Of a stretch of 64,000 nt of DNA, positions 11,373 to 23,365 are shown one piece after another. The notes beneath the pieces are model-generated. The model saw only the letters and a list, made by a program, of their open reading frames with translations, did not search any database and was not told the origin of the DNA. A program made the translations under genes and the position numbers. Position 1 is the first letter of the stretch, and each line of letters begins with the position of its first letter. The stretch comes from Limanda limanda (lineage: Eukaryota > Chordata > Actinopteri > Pleuronectiformes > Pleuronectidae). Location of the stretch: NCBI RefSeq assembly GCF_963576545.1, contig NW_026870411.1, forward strand, positions 124,001 to 188,000, written 5' to 3'.

Positions 11373-13127
11373 GCAAGTAGGCTCTACCCCCACTAAATGG
11401 GGTAGCGCGCATCGATCGGTACCATCCTTGAGCTTCTCCGACTTTCGGAAGGGTTAGGGTTAGGGTTAGGGATGAAAGCACATAGGAGAAAGAGATATTC
11501 TTGAATAACTTTTTTTGTGAAGGTCGGAGAGACTTGGAAAGTGGTTGCATCTGGACTAATGTGGGTCCTGCGGATCGATTGGTACCATCCCCGAGCTTGT
11601 ACGACCTTCGGAAGAGGTCGACCGACGAAATTCCCCCAAATTTGAGGAGATATTCTTGAATAACTTTTTTTGTGAAGGTCGGAGAGACTTGCAAGTAGGC
11701 TCTACCCCCACTAAATGGGGTAGCGCGCATCGATCGGTACCATCCTTGAGCTTCTCCGACTTTCGGAAGGGTTAGGGTTAGGGTTAGGGATGAAAGCACA
11801 TAGGAGAAAGAGATATTCTTGAATAACTTTTTTTGTGAAGGTCGGAGAGACTTGGAAAGTGGTTGCATCTGGACTAATTTGGGTCCTGCGGATCGATTGG
11901 TACCATCCCCGAGCTTGTACGACCTTCGGAAGAGGTCGACCGACGAAATTCCCCCAAATTTGAGGAGATATTCTTGAATAACTTTTTTTGTGAAGGTCGG
12001 AGAGACTTGCAAGTAGGCTCTACCCCCACTAAATGGGGTAGCGCGCATCGATCGGTACCATCCTTGAGCTTCTCCGACTTTCGGAAGGGTTAGGGTTAGG
12101 GTTAGGGATGAAAGCACATAGGAGAAAGAGATATTCTTGAATAACTTTTTTTGTGAAGGTCGGAGAGACTTGGAAAGTGGTTGCATCTGGACTAATTTGG
12201 GTCCTGCGGATCGATTGGTACCATCCCCGAGCTTGTACGACCTTCGGAAGAGGTCGACCGACGAAATTCCCCCAAATCTGAGGAGATATTCTTGAATAAC
12301 TTTTTTTGTGAAGGTTGGAGAGACTTGCAAGTAGGCTCTACCCCCACTAAATGGGGTAGCGCGCATCGATCGGTACCATCCTTGAGCTTCTCCGACTTTC
12401 GGAAGGGTTAGGGTTAGGGTTAGGGATGAAAGCACATAGGAGAAAGAGATATTCTTGAATAACTTTTTTTGTGAAGGTCGGAGAGACTTGCAAGTAGGCT
12501 TTACCCCCACTAAATGGGGTAGCGCGCATCGATCGGTACCATCCTTGAGCTTCTCCGACTTTCGGAAGGGTTAGGGTTAGGGTTAGGGATGAAAGCACAT
12601 AGGAGAAAGAGATATTCTTGAATAACTTTTTTTGTGAAGGTCGGAGAGACTTGGAAAGTGGTTGCATCTGGACTAATTTGGGTCCTGCGGATCGATTGGT
12701 ACCATCCCCGAGCTTGTACGACCTTCGGAAGAGGTCGACCGACGAAATTCCCCCAAATCTGAGGAGATATTCTTGAATAACTTTTTTTGTGAAGGTCGGA
12801 GAGACTTGCAAGTAGGCTCTACCCCCACTAAATGGGGTAGCGCGCATCGATCGGTACCATCCTTGAGCTTCTCCGACTTTCGGAAGGGTTAGGGTTAGGG
12901 TTAGGGATGAAAGCACATAGGAGAAAGAGATATTCTTGAATAACTTTTTTTGTGAAGGTCGGAGAGACTTGCAAGTAGGCTCTACCCCCACTAAATGGGG
13001 TAGCGCGCATCGATCGGTACCATCCTTGAGCTTCTCCGACTTTCGGAAGGGTTAGGGTTAGGGATGAAAGCACATAGGAGAAAGAGATATTCTTGAATAA
13101 CTTTTTTTGTGAAGGTCGGAGAGACTT
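11373..13127 (+). repeat. 1,755-bp block, copy 1 (second copy at 18085-19839)
   Basis: Order A-B-A-B-A-B-A2-B-A2, with B units at 11536, 11854, 12172 and 12653 and the final A (12971) a 157-bp form. The same order and lengths recur 6,712 bp downstream. Shared rare variants are AGGTTGGAG at the end of the third B and GGCTTTACCCC in the A unit 12490 (19202 in copy 2). Differences: the first B here has AATGTGGG (AATTTGGG in copy 2) and the third B here has CCTGCGG (CCTGCAG in copy 2). Confidence 0.85.
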
Positions 13128-13757
13128 GGAAAGTGGTTGCATCTGGACTAATTTGGGTCCTGCGGATCGATTGGTACCATCCCCGAGCTTGTACGACCTT
13201 CGGAAGAGGTCGACCGACGAAATTCCCCCAAATCTGAGGAGATATTCTTGAATAACTTTTTTTGTGAAGGTCGGAGAGACTTGCAAGTAGGCTCTACCCC
13301 CACTAAATGGGGTAGCGCGCATCGATCGGTACCATCTTTGAGCTTCTCCGACTTTCGGAAGGGTTAGGGTTAGGGTTAGGGATGAAAGCACATAGGAGAA
13401 AGAGATATTCTTGAATAACTTTTTTTGTGAAGGTCGGAGAGACTTGCAAGTAGGCTCTACCCCCACTAAATGGGGTAGCGCGCATCGATCGGTACCATCC
13501 TTGAGCTTCTCCGACTTTCGGAAGGGTTAGGGTTAGGGATGAAAGCACATAGGAGAAAGAGATATTCTTGAATAACTTTTTTTGTGAAGGTCGGAGAGAC
13601 TTGGAAAGTGGTTGCATCTGGACTAATTTGGGTCCTGCGGATCGATTGGTACCATCCCCGAGCTTGTACGACCTTCGGAAGAGGTCGACCGACGAAATTC
13701 CCCCAAATCTGAGGAGATATTCTTGAATAACTTTTTTTGTGAAGGTCGGAGAGACTT
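13128..13757 (+). repeat. Array segment: B-A-A(157)-B trimer repeat
   Basis: B 13128, A 13283, a two-hexamer A at 13446, and B 13603. With the preceding units this gives B starts at 12653, 13128 and 13603, a local 475-bp period made of one 163-bp A, one 157-bp A and one B. Confidence 0.9.
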
Positions 13758-16700
13758 GCAAGTAGGCTCTACCCCCACTAAATGGGGTAGCGCGCATCGA
13801 TCGGTACCATCCTTGAGCTTCTCCGACTTTCGGAAGGGTTAGGGTTAGGGTTAGGGATGAAAGCACATAGGAGAAAGAGATATTCTTGAATAACTTTTTT
13901 TGTGAAGGTCGGAGAGACTTGCAAGTAGGCTCTACCCCCACTAAATGGGGTAGCGCGCATCGATCGGTACCATCCTTGAGCTTCTCCGACTTTCGGAAGG
14001 GTTAGGGTTAGGGTTAGGGATGAAAGCACATAGGAGAAAGAGATATTCTTGAATAACTTTTTTTGTGAAGGTCGGAGAGACTTGCAAGTAGGCTCTACCC
14101 CCACTAAATGGGGTAGCGCGCATCGATCGGTACCATCCTTGAGCTTCTCCGACTTTCGGAAGGGTTAGGGTTAGGGTTAGGGATGAAAGCACATAGGAGA
14201 AAGAGATATTCTTGAATAACTTTTTTTGTGAAGGTCGGAGAGACTTGCAAGTAGGCTCTACCCCCACTAAATGGGGTAGCGCGCATCGATCGGTACCATC
14301 CTTGAGCTTCTCCGACTTTCGGAAGGGTTAGGGTTAGGGTTAGGGATGAAAGCACATAGGAGAAAGAGATATTCTTGAATAACTTTTTTTGTGAAGGTCG
14401 GAGAGACTTGCAAGTAGGCTCTACCCCCACTAAATGGGGTAGCGCACATCGATCGGTACCATCCTTGAGCTTCTCCGACTTTCGGAAGGGTTAGGGTTAG
14501 GGTTAGGGATGAAAGCACATAGGAGAAAGAGATATTCTTGAATAACTTTTTTTGTGAAGGTCGGAGAGACTTGCAAGTAGGCTCTACCCCCACTAAATGG
14601 GGTAGCGCGCATCGATCGGTACCATCCTTGAGCTTCTCCGACTTTCGGAAGGGTTAGGGTTAGGGTTAGGGATGAAAGCACATAGGAGAAAGAGATATTC
14701 TTGAATAACTTTTTTTGTGAAGGTCGGAGAGACTTGAAAAGTGGTTGCATCTGGACTAATTTGGGTCCTGCGGATCGATTGGTACCATCCCCGAGCTTGT
14801 ACGACCTTCGGAAGAGGTCGACCGACGAAATTCCCCCAAATTTGAGGAGATATTCTTGAATAACTTTTTTTGTGAAGGTCGGAGAGACTTGCAAGTAGGC
14901 TCTACCCCCACTAAATGGGGTAGCGCGCATCGATCGGTACCATCCTTGAGCTTCTCCGACTTTCGGAAGGGTTAGGGTTAGGGTTAGGGATGAAAGCACA
15001 TAGGAGAAAGAGATATTCTTGAATAACTTTTTTTGTGAAGGTCGGAGAGACTTGGAAAGTGGTTGCATCTGGACTAATTTGGGTCCTGCGGATCGATTGG
15101 TACCATCCCCGAGCTTGTACGACCTTCGGAAGAGGTCGACCGACGAAATTCCCCCAAATTTGAGGAGATATTCTTGAATAACTTTTTTTGTGAAGGTCGG
15201 AGAGACTTGCAAGTAGGCTCTACCCCCACTAAATGGGGTAGCGCGCATCGATCGGTACCATCCTTGAGCTTCTCCGACTTTCGGAAGGGTTAGGGTTAGG
15301 GTTAGGGATGAAAGCACATAGGAGAAAGAGATATTCTTGAATAACTTTTTTTGTGAAGGTCGGAGAGACTTGGAAAGTGGTTGCATCTGGACTAATGTGG
15401 GTCCTGCGGATCGATTGGTACCATCCCCGAGCTTGTACGACCTTCGGAAGAGGTCGACCGACGAAATTCCCCCAAATCTGAGGAGATATTCTTGAATAAC
15501 TTTTTTTGTGAAGGTTGGAGAGACTTGCAAGTAGGCTCTACCCCCACTAAATGGGGTAGCGCGCATCGATCGGTACCATCCTTGAGCTTCTCCGACTTTC
15601 GGAAGGGTTAGGGTTAGGGTTAGGGATGAAAGCACATAGGAGAAAGAGATATTCTTGAATAACTTTTTTTGTGAAGGTCGGATAGACTTGCAAGTAGGCT
15701 CTACCCCCACTAAATGGGGTAGCGCGCATCGATCAGTACCATCCTTGAGCTTCTCCGACTTTCGGAAGGGTTAGGGTTAGGGTTAGGGATGAAAGCACAT
15801 AGGAGAAAGAGATATTCTTGAATAACTTTTTTTGTGAAGGTCGGAGAGACTTGGAAAGTGGTTGCATCTGGACTAATTTGGGTCCTGCAGATCGATTGGT
15901 ACCATCCCCGAGCTTGTACGACCTTCGGAAGAGGTCGACCGACGAAATTCCCCCAAATCTGAGGAGATATTCTTGAATAACTTTTTTTGTGAAGGTCGGA
16001 GAGACTTGCAAGTAGGCTCTACCCCCACTAAATGGGGTAGCGCGCATCGATCGGTACCATCCTTGAGCTTCTCCGACTTTCGGAAGGGTTAGGGTTAGGG
16101 TTAGGGATGAAAGCACATAGGAGAAAGAGATATTCTTGAATAACTTTTTTTGTGAAGGTCGGAGAGACTTGCAAGTAGGCTCTACCCCCACTAAATAGGG
16201 TAGCGCGCATCGATCGGTACCATCCTTGAGCTTCTCCGACTTTCGGAAGGGTTAGGGTTAGGGATGAAAGCACATAGGAGAAAGAGATATTCTTGAATAA
16301 CTTTTTTTGTGAAGGTCGGAGAGACTTGGAAAGTGGTTGCATCTGGACTAATTTGGGTCCTGCGGATCGATTGGTACCATCCCCGAGCTTGTACGACCTT
16401 CGGAAGAGGTCGACCGACGAAATTCCCCCAAATCTGAGGAGATATTCTTGAATAACTTTTTTTGTGAAGGTCGGAGAGACTTGCAAGTAGGCTCTACCCC
16501 CACTAAATGGGGTAGCGCGCATCGATCGGTACCATCCTTGAGCTTCTCCGACTTTCGGAAGGGTTAGGGTTAGGGATGAAAGCACATAGGAGAAAGAGAT
16601 ATTCTTGAATAACTTTTTTTGTGAAGGTCGGAGAGACTTGCAAGTAGGCTCTACCCCCACTAAATGGGGTAGCGCGCATCGATCGGTACCATCCTTGAGC

Positions 16701-17283
16701 TTCTCCGACTTTCGGAAGGGTTAGGGTTAGGGTTAGGGATGAAAGCACATAGGAGAAAGAGATATTCTTGAATAACTTTTTTTGTGAAGGTCGGAGAGAC
16801 TTGGAAAGTGGTTGCATCTGGACTAATTTGGGTCCTGCGGATCGATTGGTAGCATCCCCGAGCTTGTACGACCTTCGGAAGAGGTCGACCGACGAAATTC
16901 CCCCAAATCTGAGGAGATATTCTTGAATAACTTTTTTTGTGAAGGTCGGAGAGACTTGCAAGTAGGCTCTACCCCCACTAAATGGGGTAGCGCGCATCGA
17001 TCGGTACCATCCTTGAGCTTCTCCGACTTTCGGAAGGGTTAGGGTTAGGGTTAGGGATGAAAGCACATAGGAGAAAGAGATATTCTTGAATAACTTTTTT
17101 TGTGAAGGTCGGAGAGACTTGCAAGTAGGCTCTACCCCCACTAAATGGGGTAGCGCGCATCGATCGGTACCATCCTTGAGCTTCTCCGACTTTCGGAAGG
17201 GTTAGGGTTAGGGTTAGGGATGAAAGCACATAGGAGAAAGAGATATTCTTGAATAACTTTTTTTGTGAAGGTCGGAGAGACTT
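13758..17283 (+). repeat. 3,526-bp block, copy 1 (second copy at 19840-23365)
   Basis: Order A6-B-A-B-A-B-A2-B-A2-B-A2-B-A2, with B units at 14736, 15054, 15372, 15853, 16328 and 16803 and 157-bp A units at 16171 and 16483. The identical order lies 6,082 bp downstream. Linked variants include GCGCACATC at 14446, AATGTGGG in B 15372, AGGTTGGAG at its end, GGATAGACT near 15682, and AAATAGGGTAG in unit 16171. Differences between copies are few, such as GATCAGTACC in unit 15690 and GGTAGCATCC in B 16803, both consensus in copy 2. Confidence 0.9.
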
Positions 17284-18084
17284 GGAAAGTGGTTGCATCT
17301 GGACTAATTTGGGTCCTGCGGATCGATTGGTACCATCCCCGAGCTTGTACGACCTTTGGAAGAGGTCGACCGACGAAATTCCCCCAAATCTGAGGAGATA
17401 TTCTTGAATAACTTTTTTTGTGAAGGTCGGAGAGACTTGCAAGTAGGCTCTACCCCCACTAAATGGGGTAGCGCGCATCGATCGGTACCATCCTTGAGCT
17501 TCTCCGACTTTCGGAAGGGTTAGGGTTAGGGTTAGGGATGAAAGCACATAGGAGAAAGAGATATTCTTGAATAACTTTTTTTGTGAAGGTCGGAGAGACT
17601 TGCAAGTAGGCTCTACCCCCACTAAATGGGGTAGCGCGCATCGATCGGTACCATCCTTGAGCTTCTCCGACTTTCGGAAGGGTTAGGGTTAGGGTTAGGG
17701 ATGAAAGCACATAGGAGAAAGAGATATTCTTGAATAACTTTTTTTGTGAAGGTCGGAGAGACTTGCAAGTAGGCTCTACCCCCACTAAATGGGGTAGCGC
17801 GCATCGATCGGTACCATCCTTGAGCTTCTCCGACTTTCGGAAGGGTTAGGGTTAGGGTTAGGGATGAAAGCACATAGGAGAAAGAGATATTCTTGAATAA
17901 CTTTTTTTGTGAAGGTCGGAGAGACTTGCAAGTAGGCTCTACCCCCACTAAATGGGGTAGCGCGCATCGATCGGTACCATCCTTGAGCTTCTCCGACTTT
18001 CGGAAGGGTTAGGGTTAGGGATGAAAGCACATAGGAGAAAGAGATATTCTTGAATAACTTTTTTTGTGAAGGTCGGAGAGACTT
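17284..18084 (+). repeat. Array segment: B-A4
   Basis: B 17284 (with CCTTTGG, a CpG loss) followed by four A units, the last (17928-18084) a two-hexamer form. This joins the 3,526-bp block copy 1 to the 1,755-bp block copy 2. Confidence 0.9.
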
Positions 18085-19839
18085 GCAAGTAGGCTCTACC
18101 CCCACTAAATGGGGTAGCGCGCATCGATCGGTACCATCCTTGAGCTTCTCCGACTTTCGGAAGGGTTAGGGTTAGGGTTAGGGATGAAAGCACATAGGAG
18201 AAAGAGATATTCTTGAATAACTTTTTTTGTGAAGGTCGGAGAGACTTGGAAAGTGGTTGCATCTGGACTAATTTGGGTCCTGCGGATCGATTGGTACCAT
18301 CCCCGAGCTTGTACGACCTTCGGAAGAGGTCGACCGACGAAATTCCCCCAAATTTGAGGAGATATTCTTGAATAACTTTTTTTGTGAAGGTCGGAGAGAC
18401 TTGCAAGTAGGCTCTACCCCCACTAAATGGGGTAGCGCGCATCGATCGGTACCATCCTTGAGCTTCTCCGACTTTCGGAAGGGTTAGGGTTAGGGTTAGG
18501 GATGAAAGCACATAGGAGAAAGAGATATTCTTGAATAACTTTTTTTGTGAAGGTCGGAGAGACTTGGAAAGTGGTTGCATCTGGACTAATTTGGGTCCTG
18601 CGGATCGATTGGTACCATCCCCGAGCTTGTACGACCTTCGGAAGAGGTCGACCGACGAAATTCCCCCAAATTTGAGGAGATATTCTTGAATAACTTTTTT
18701 TGTGAAGGTCGGAGAGACTTGCAAGTAGGCTCTACCCCCACTAAATGGGGTAGCGCGCATCGATCGGTACCATCCTTGAGCTTCTCCGACTTTCGGAAGG
18801 GTTAGGGTTAGGGTTAGGGATGAAAGCACATAGGAGAAAGAGATATTCTTGAATAACTTTTTTTGTGAAGGTCGGAGAGACTTGGAAAGTGGTTGCATCT
18901 GGACTAATTTGGGTCCTGCAGATCGATTGGTACCATCCCCGAGCTTGTACGACCTTCGGAAGAGGTCGACCGACGAAATTCCCCCAAATCTGAGGAGATA
19001 TTCTTGAATAACTTTTTTTGTGAAGGTTGGAGAGACTTGCAAGTAGGCTCTACCCCCACTAAATGGGGTAGCGCGCATCGATCGGTACCATCCTTGAGCT
19101 TCTCCGACTTTCGGAAGGGTTAGGGTTAGGGTTAGGGATGAAAGCACATAGGAGAAAGAGATATTCTTGAATAACTTTTTTTGTGAAGGTCGGAGAGACT
19201 TGCAAGTAGGCTTTACCCCCACTAAATGGGGTAGCGCGCATCGATCGGTACCATCCTTGAGCTTCTCCGACTTTCGGAAGGGTTAGGGTTAGGGTTAGGG
19301 ATGAAAGCACATAGGAGAAAGAGATATTCTTGAATAACTTTTTTTGTGAAGGTCGGAGAGACTTGGAAAGTGGTTGCATCTGGACTAATTTGGGTCCTGC
19401 GGATCGATTGGTACCATCCCCGAGCTTGTACGACCTTCGGAAGAGGTCGACCGACGAAATTCCCCCAAATCTGAGGAGATATTCTTGAATAACTTTTTTT
19501 GTGAAGGTCGGAGAGACTTGCAAGTAGGCTCTACCCCCACTAAATGGGGTAGCGCGCATCGATCGGTACCATCCTTGAGCTTCTCCGACTTTCGGAAGGG
19601 TTAGGGTTAGGGTTAGGGATGAAAGCACATAGGAGAAAGAGATATTCTTGAATAACTTTTTTTGTGAAGGTCGGAGAGACTTGCAAGTAGGCTCTACCCC
19701 CACTAAATGGGGTAGCGCGCATCGATCGGTACCATCCTTGAGCTTCTCCGACTTTCGGAAGGGTTAGGGTTAGGGATGAAAGCACATAGGAGAAAGAGAT
19801 ATTCTTGAATAACTTTTTTTGTGAAGGTCGGAGAGACTT
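18085..19839 (+). repeat. 1,755-bp block, copy 2
   Basis: Order A-B-A-B-A-B-A2-B-A2, B units at 18248, 18566, 18884 and 19365, final A 19683 of 157 bp. It repeats 11373-13127 at an offset of 6,712 bp and abuts copy 2 of the 3,526-bp block. The two blocks are also in this order on the left, where they are separated by 13128-13757. The pair was therefore probably copied together with a 630-bp difference in between. Confidence 0.85.
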
Positions 19840-22800
19840 GCAAGTAGGCTCTACCCCCACTAAATGGGGTAGCGCGCATCGATCGGTACCATCCTTGAGC
19901 TTCTCCGACTTTCGGAAGGGTTAGGGTTAGGGTTAGGGATGAAAGCACATAGGAGAAAGAGATATTCTTGAATAACTTTTTTTGTGAAGGTCGGAGAGAC
20001 TTGCAAGTAGGCTCTACCCCCACTAAATGGGGTAGCGCGCATCGATCGGTACCATCCTTGAGCTTCTCCGACTTTCGGAAGGGTTAGGGTTAGGGTTAGG
20101 GATGAAAGCACATAGGAGAAAGAGATATTCTTGAATAACTTTTTTTGTGAAGGTCGGAGAGACTTGCAAGTAGGCTCTACCCCCACTAAATGGGGTAGCG
20201 CGCATCGATCGGTACCATCCTTGAGCTTCTCCGACTTTCGGAAGGGTTAGGGTTAGGGTTAGGGATGAAAGCACATAGGAGAAAGAGATATTCTTGAATA
20301 ACTTTTTTTGTGAAGGTCGGAGAGACTTGCAAGTAGGCTCTACCCCCACTAAATGGGGTAGCGCGCATCGATCGGTACCATCCTTGAGCTTCTCCGACTT
20401 TCGGAAGGGTTAGGGTTAGGGTTAGGGATGAAAGCACATAGGAGAAAGAGATATTCTTGAATAACTTTTTTTGTGAAGGTCGGAGAGACTTGCAAGTAGG
20501 CTCTACCCCCACTAAATGGGGTAGCGCACATCGATCGGTACCATCCTTGAGCTTCTCCGACTTTCGGAAGGGTTAGGGTTAGGGTTAGGGATGAAAGCAC
20601 ATAGGAGAAAGAGATATTCTTGAATAACTTTTTTTGTGAAGGTCGGAGAGACTTGCAAGTAGGCTCTACCCCCACTAAATGGGGTAGCGCGCATCGATCG
20701 GTACCATCCTTGAGCTTCTCCGACTTTCGGAAGGGTTAGGGTTAGGGTTAGGGATGAAAGCACATAGGAGAAAGAGATATTCTTGAATAACTTTTTTTGT
20801 GAAGGTCGGAGAGACTTGAAAAGTGGTTGCATCTGGACTAATTTGGGTCCTGCGGATCGATTGGTACCATCCCCGAGCTTGTACGACCTTCGGAAGAGGT
20901 CGACCGACGAAATTCCCCCAAATTTGAGGAGATATTCTTGAATAACTTTTTTTGTGAAGGTCGGAGAGACTTGCAAGTAGGCTCTACCCCCACTAAATGG
21001 GGTAGCGCGCATCGATCGGTACCATCCTTGAGCTTCTCCGACTTTCGGAAGGGTTAGGGTTAGGGTTAGGGATGAAAGCACATAGGAGAAAGAGATATTC
21101 TTGAATAACTTTTTTTGTGAAGGTCGGAGAGACTTGGAAAGTGGTTGCATCTGGACTAATTTGGGTCCTGCGGATCGATTGGTACCATCCCCGAGCTTGT
21201 ACGACCTTCGGAAGAGGTCGACCGACGAAATTCCCCCAAATTTGAGGAGATATTCTTGAATAACTTTTTTTGTGAAGGTCGGAGAGACTTGCAAGTAGGC
21301 TCTACCCCCACTAAATGGGGTAGCGCGCATCGATCGGTACCATCCTTGAGCTTCTCCGACTTTCGGAAGGGTTAGGGTTAGGGTTAGGGATGAAAGCACA
21401 TAGGAGAAAGAGATATTCTTGAATAACTTTTTTTGTGAAGGTCGGAGAGACTTGGAAAGTGGTTGCATCTGGACTAATGTGGGTCCTGCGGATCGATTGG
21501 TACCATCCCCGAGCTTGTACGACCTTCGGAAGAGGTCGACCGACGAAATTCCCCCAAATCTGAGGAGATATTCTTGAATAACTTTTTTTGTGAAGGTTGG
21601 AGAGACTTGCAAGTAGGCTCTACCCCCACTAAATGGGGTAGCGCGCATCGATCGGTACCATCCTTGAGCTTCTCCGACTTTCGGAAGGGTTAGGGTTAGG
21701 GTTAGGGATGAAAGCACATAGGAGAAAGAGATATTCTTGAATAACTTTTTTTGTGAAGGTCGGATAGACTTGCAAGTAGGCTCTACCCCCACTAAATGGG
21801 GTAGCGCGCATCGATCGGTACCATCCTTGAGCTTCTCCGACTTTCGGAAGGGTTAGGGTTAGGGTTAGGGATGAAAGCACATAGGAGAAAGAGATATTCT
21901 TGAATAACTTTTTTTGTGAAGGTCGGAGAGACTTGGAAAGTGGTTGCATCTGGACTAATTTGGGTCCTGCAGATCGATTGGTACCATCCCCGAGCTTGTA
22001 CGACCTTCGGAAGAGGTCGACCGACGAAATTCCCCCAAATCTGAGGAGATATTCTTGAATAACTTTTTTTGTGAAGGTCGGAGAGACTTGCAAGTAGGCT
22101 CTACCCCCACTAAATGGGGTAGCGCGCATCGATCGGTACCATCCTTGAGCTTCTCCGACTTTCGGAAGGGTTAGGGTTAGGGTTAGGGATGAAAGCACAT
22201 AGGAGAAAGAGATATTCTTGAATAACTTTTTTTGTGAAGGTCGGAGAGACTTGCAAGTAGGCTCTACCCCCACTAAATAGGGTAGCGCGCATCGATCGGT
22301 ACCATCCTTGAGCTTCTCCGACTTTCGGAAGGGTTAGGGTTAGGGATGAAAGCACATAGGAGAAAGAGATATTCTTGAATAACTTTTTTTGTGAAGGTCG
22401 GAGAGACTTGGAAAGTGGTTGCATCTGGACTAATTTGGGTCCTGCGGATCGATTGGTACCATCCCCGAGCTTGTACGACCTTCGGAAGAGGTCGACCGAC
22501 GAAATTCCCCCAAATCTGAGGAGATATTCTTGAATAACTTTTTTTGTGAAGGTCGGAGAGACTTGCAAGTAGGCTCTACCCCCACTAAATGGGGTAGCGC
22601 GCATCGATCGGTACCATCCTTGAGCTTCTCCGACTTTCGGAAGGGTTAGGGTTAGGGATGAAAGCACATAGGAGAAAGAGATATTCTTGAATAACTTTTT
22701 TTGTGAAGGTCGGAGAGACTTGCAAGTAGGCTCTACCCCCACTAAATGGGGTAGCGCGCATCGATCGGTACCATCCTTGAGCTTCTCCGACTTTCGGAAG

Positions 22801-23365
22801 GGTTAGGGTTAGGGTTAGGGATGAAAGCACATAGGAGAAAGAGATATTCTTGAATAACTTTTTTTGTGAAGGTCGGAGAGACTTGGAAAGTGGTTGCATC
22901 TGGACTAATTTGGGTCCTGCGGATCGATTGGTACCATCCCCGAGCTTGTACGACCTTCGGAAGAGGTCGACCGACGAAATTCCCCCAAATCTGAGGAGAT
23001 ATTCTTGAATAACTTTTTTTGTGAAGGTCGGAGAGACTTGCAAGTAGGCTCTACCCCCACTAAATGGGGTAGCGCGCATCGATCGGTACCATCCTTGAGC
23101 TTCTCCGACTTTCGGAAGGGTTAGGGTTAGGGTTAGGGATGAAAGCACATAGGAGAAAGAGATATTCTTGAATAACTTTTTTTGTGAAGGTCGGAGAGAC
23201 TTGCAAGTAGGCTCTACCCCCACTAAATGGGGTAGCGCGCATCGATCGGTACCATCCTTGAGCTTCTCCGACTTTCGGAAGGGTTAGGGTTAGGGTTAGG
23301 GATGAAAGCACATAGGAGAAAGAGATATTCTTGAATAACTTTTTTTGTGAAGGTCGGAGAGACTT
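19840..23365 (+). repeat. 3,526-bp block, copy 2
   Basis: Repeats 13758-17283 at +6,082 bp with the same order and diagnostic variants: GCGCACATC at 20528, AATGTGGG in B 21454, GGATAGACT near 21764, AAATAGGGTAG in unit 22253. B units start at 20818, 21136, 21454, 21935, 22410 and 22885. Its right part (21291-23365) is the left member of the 2,075-bp tandem duplication. Confidence 0.9.
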
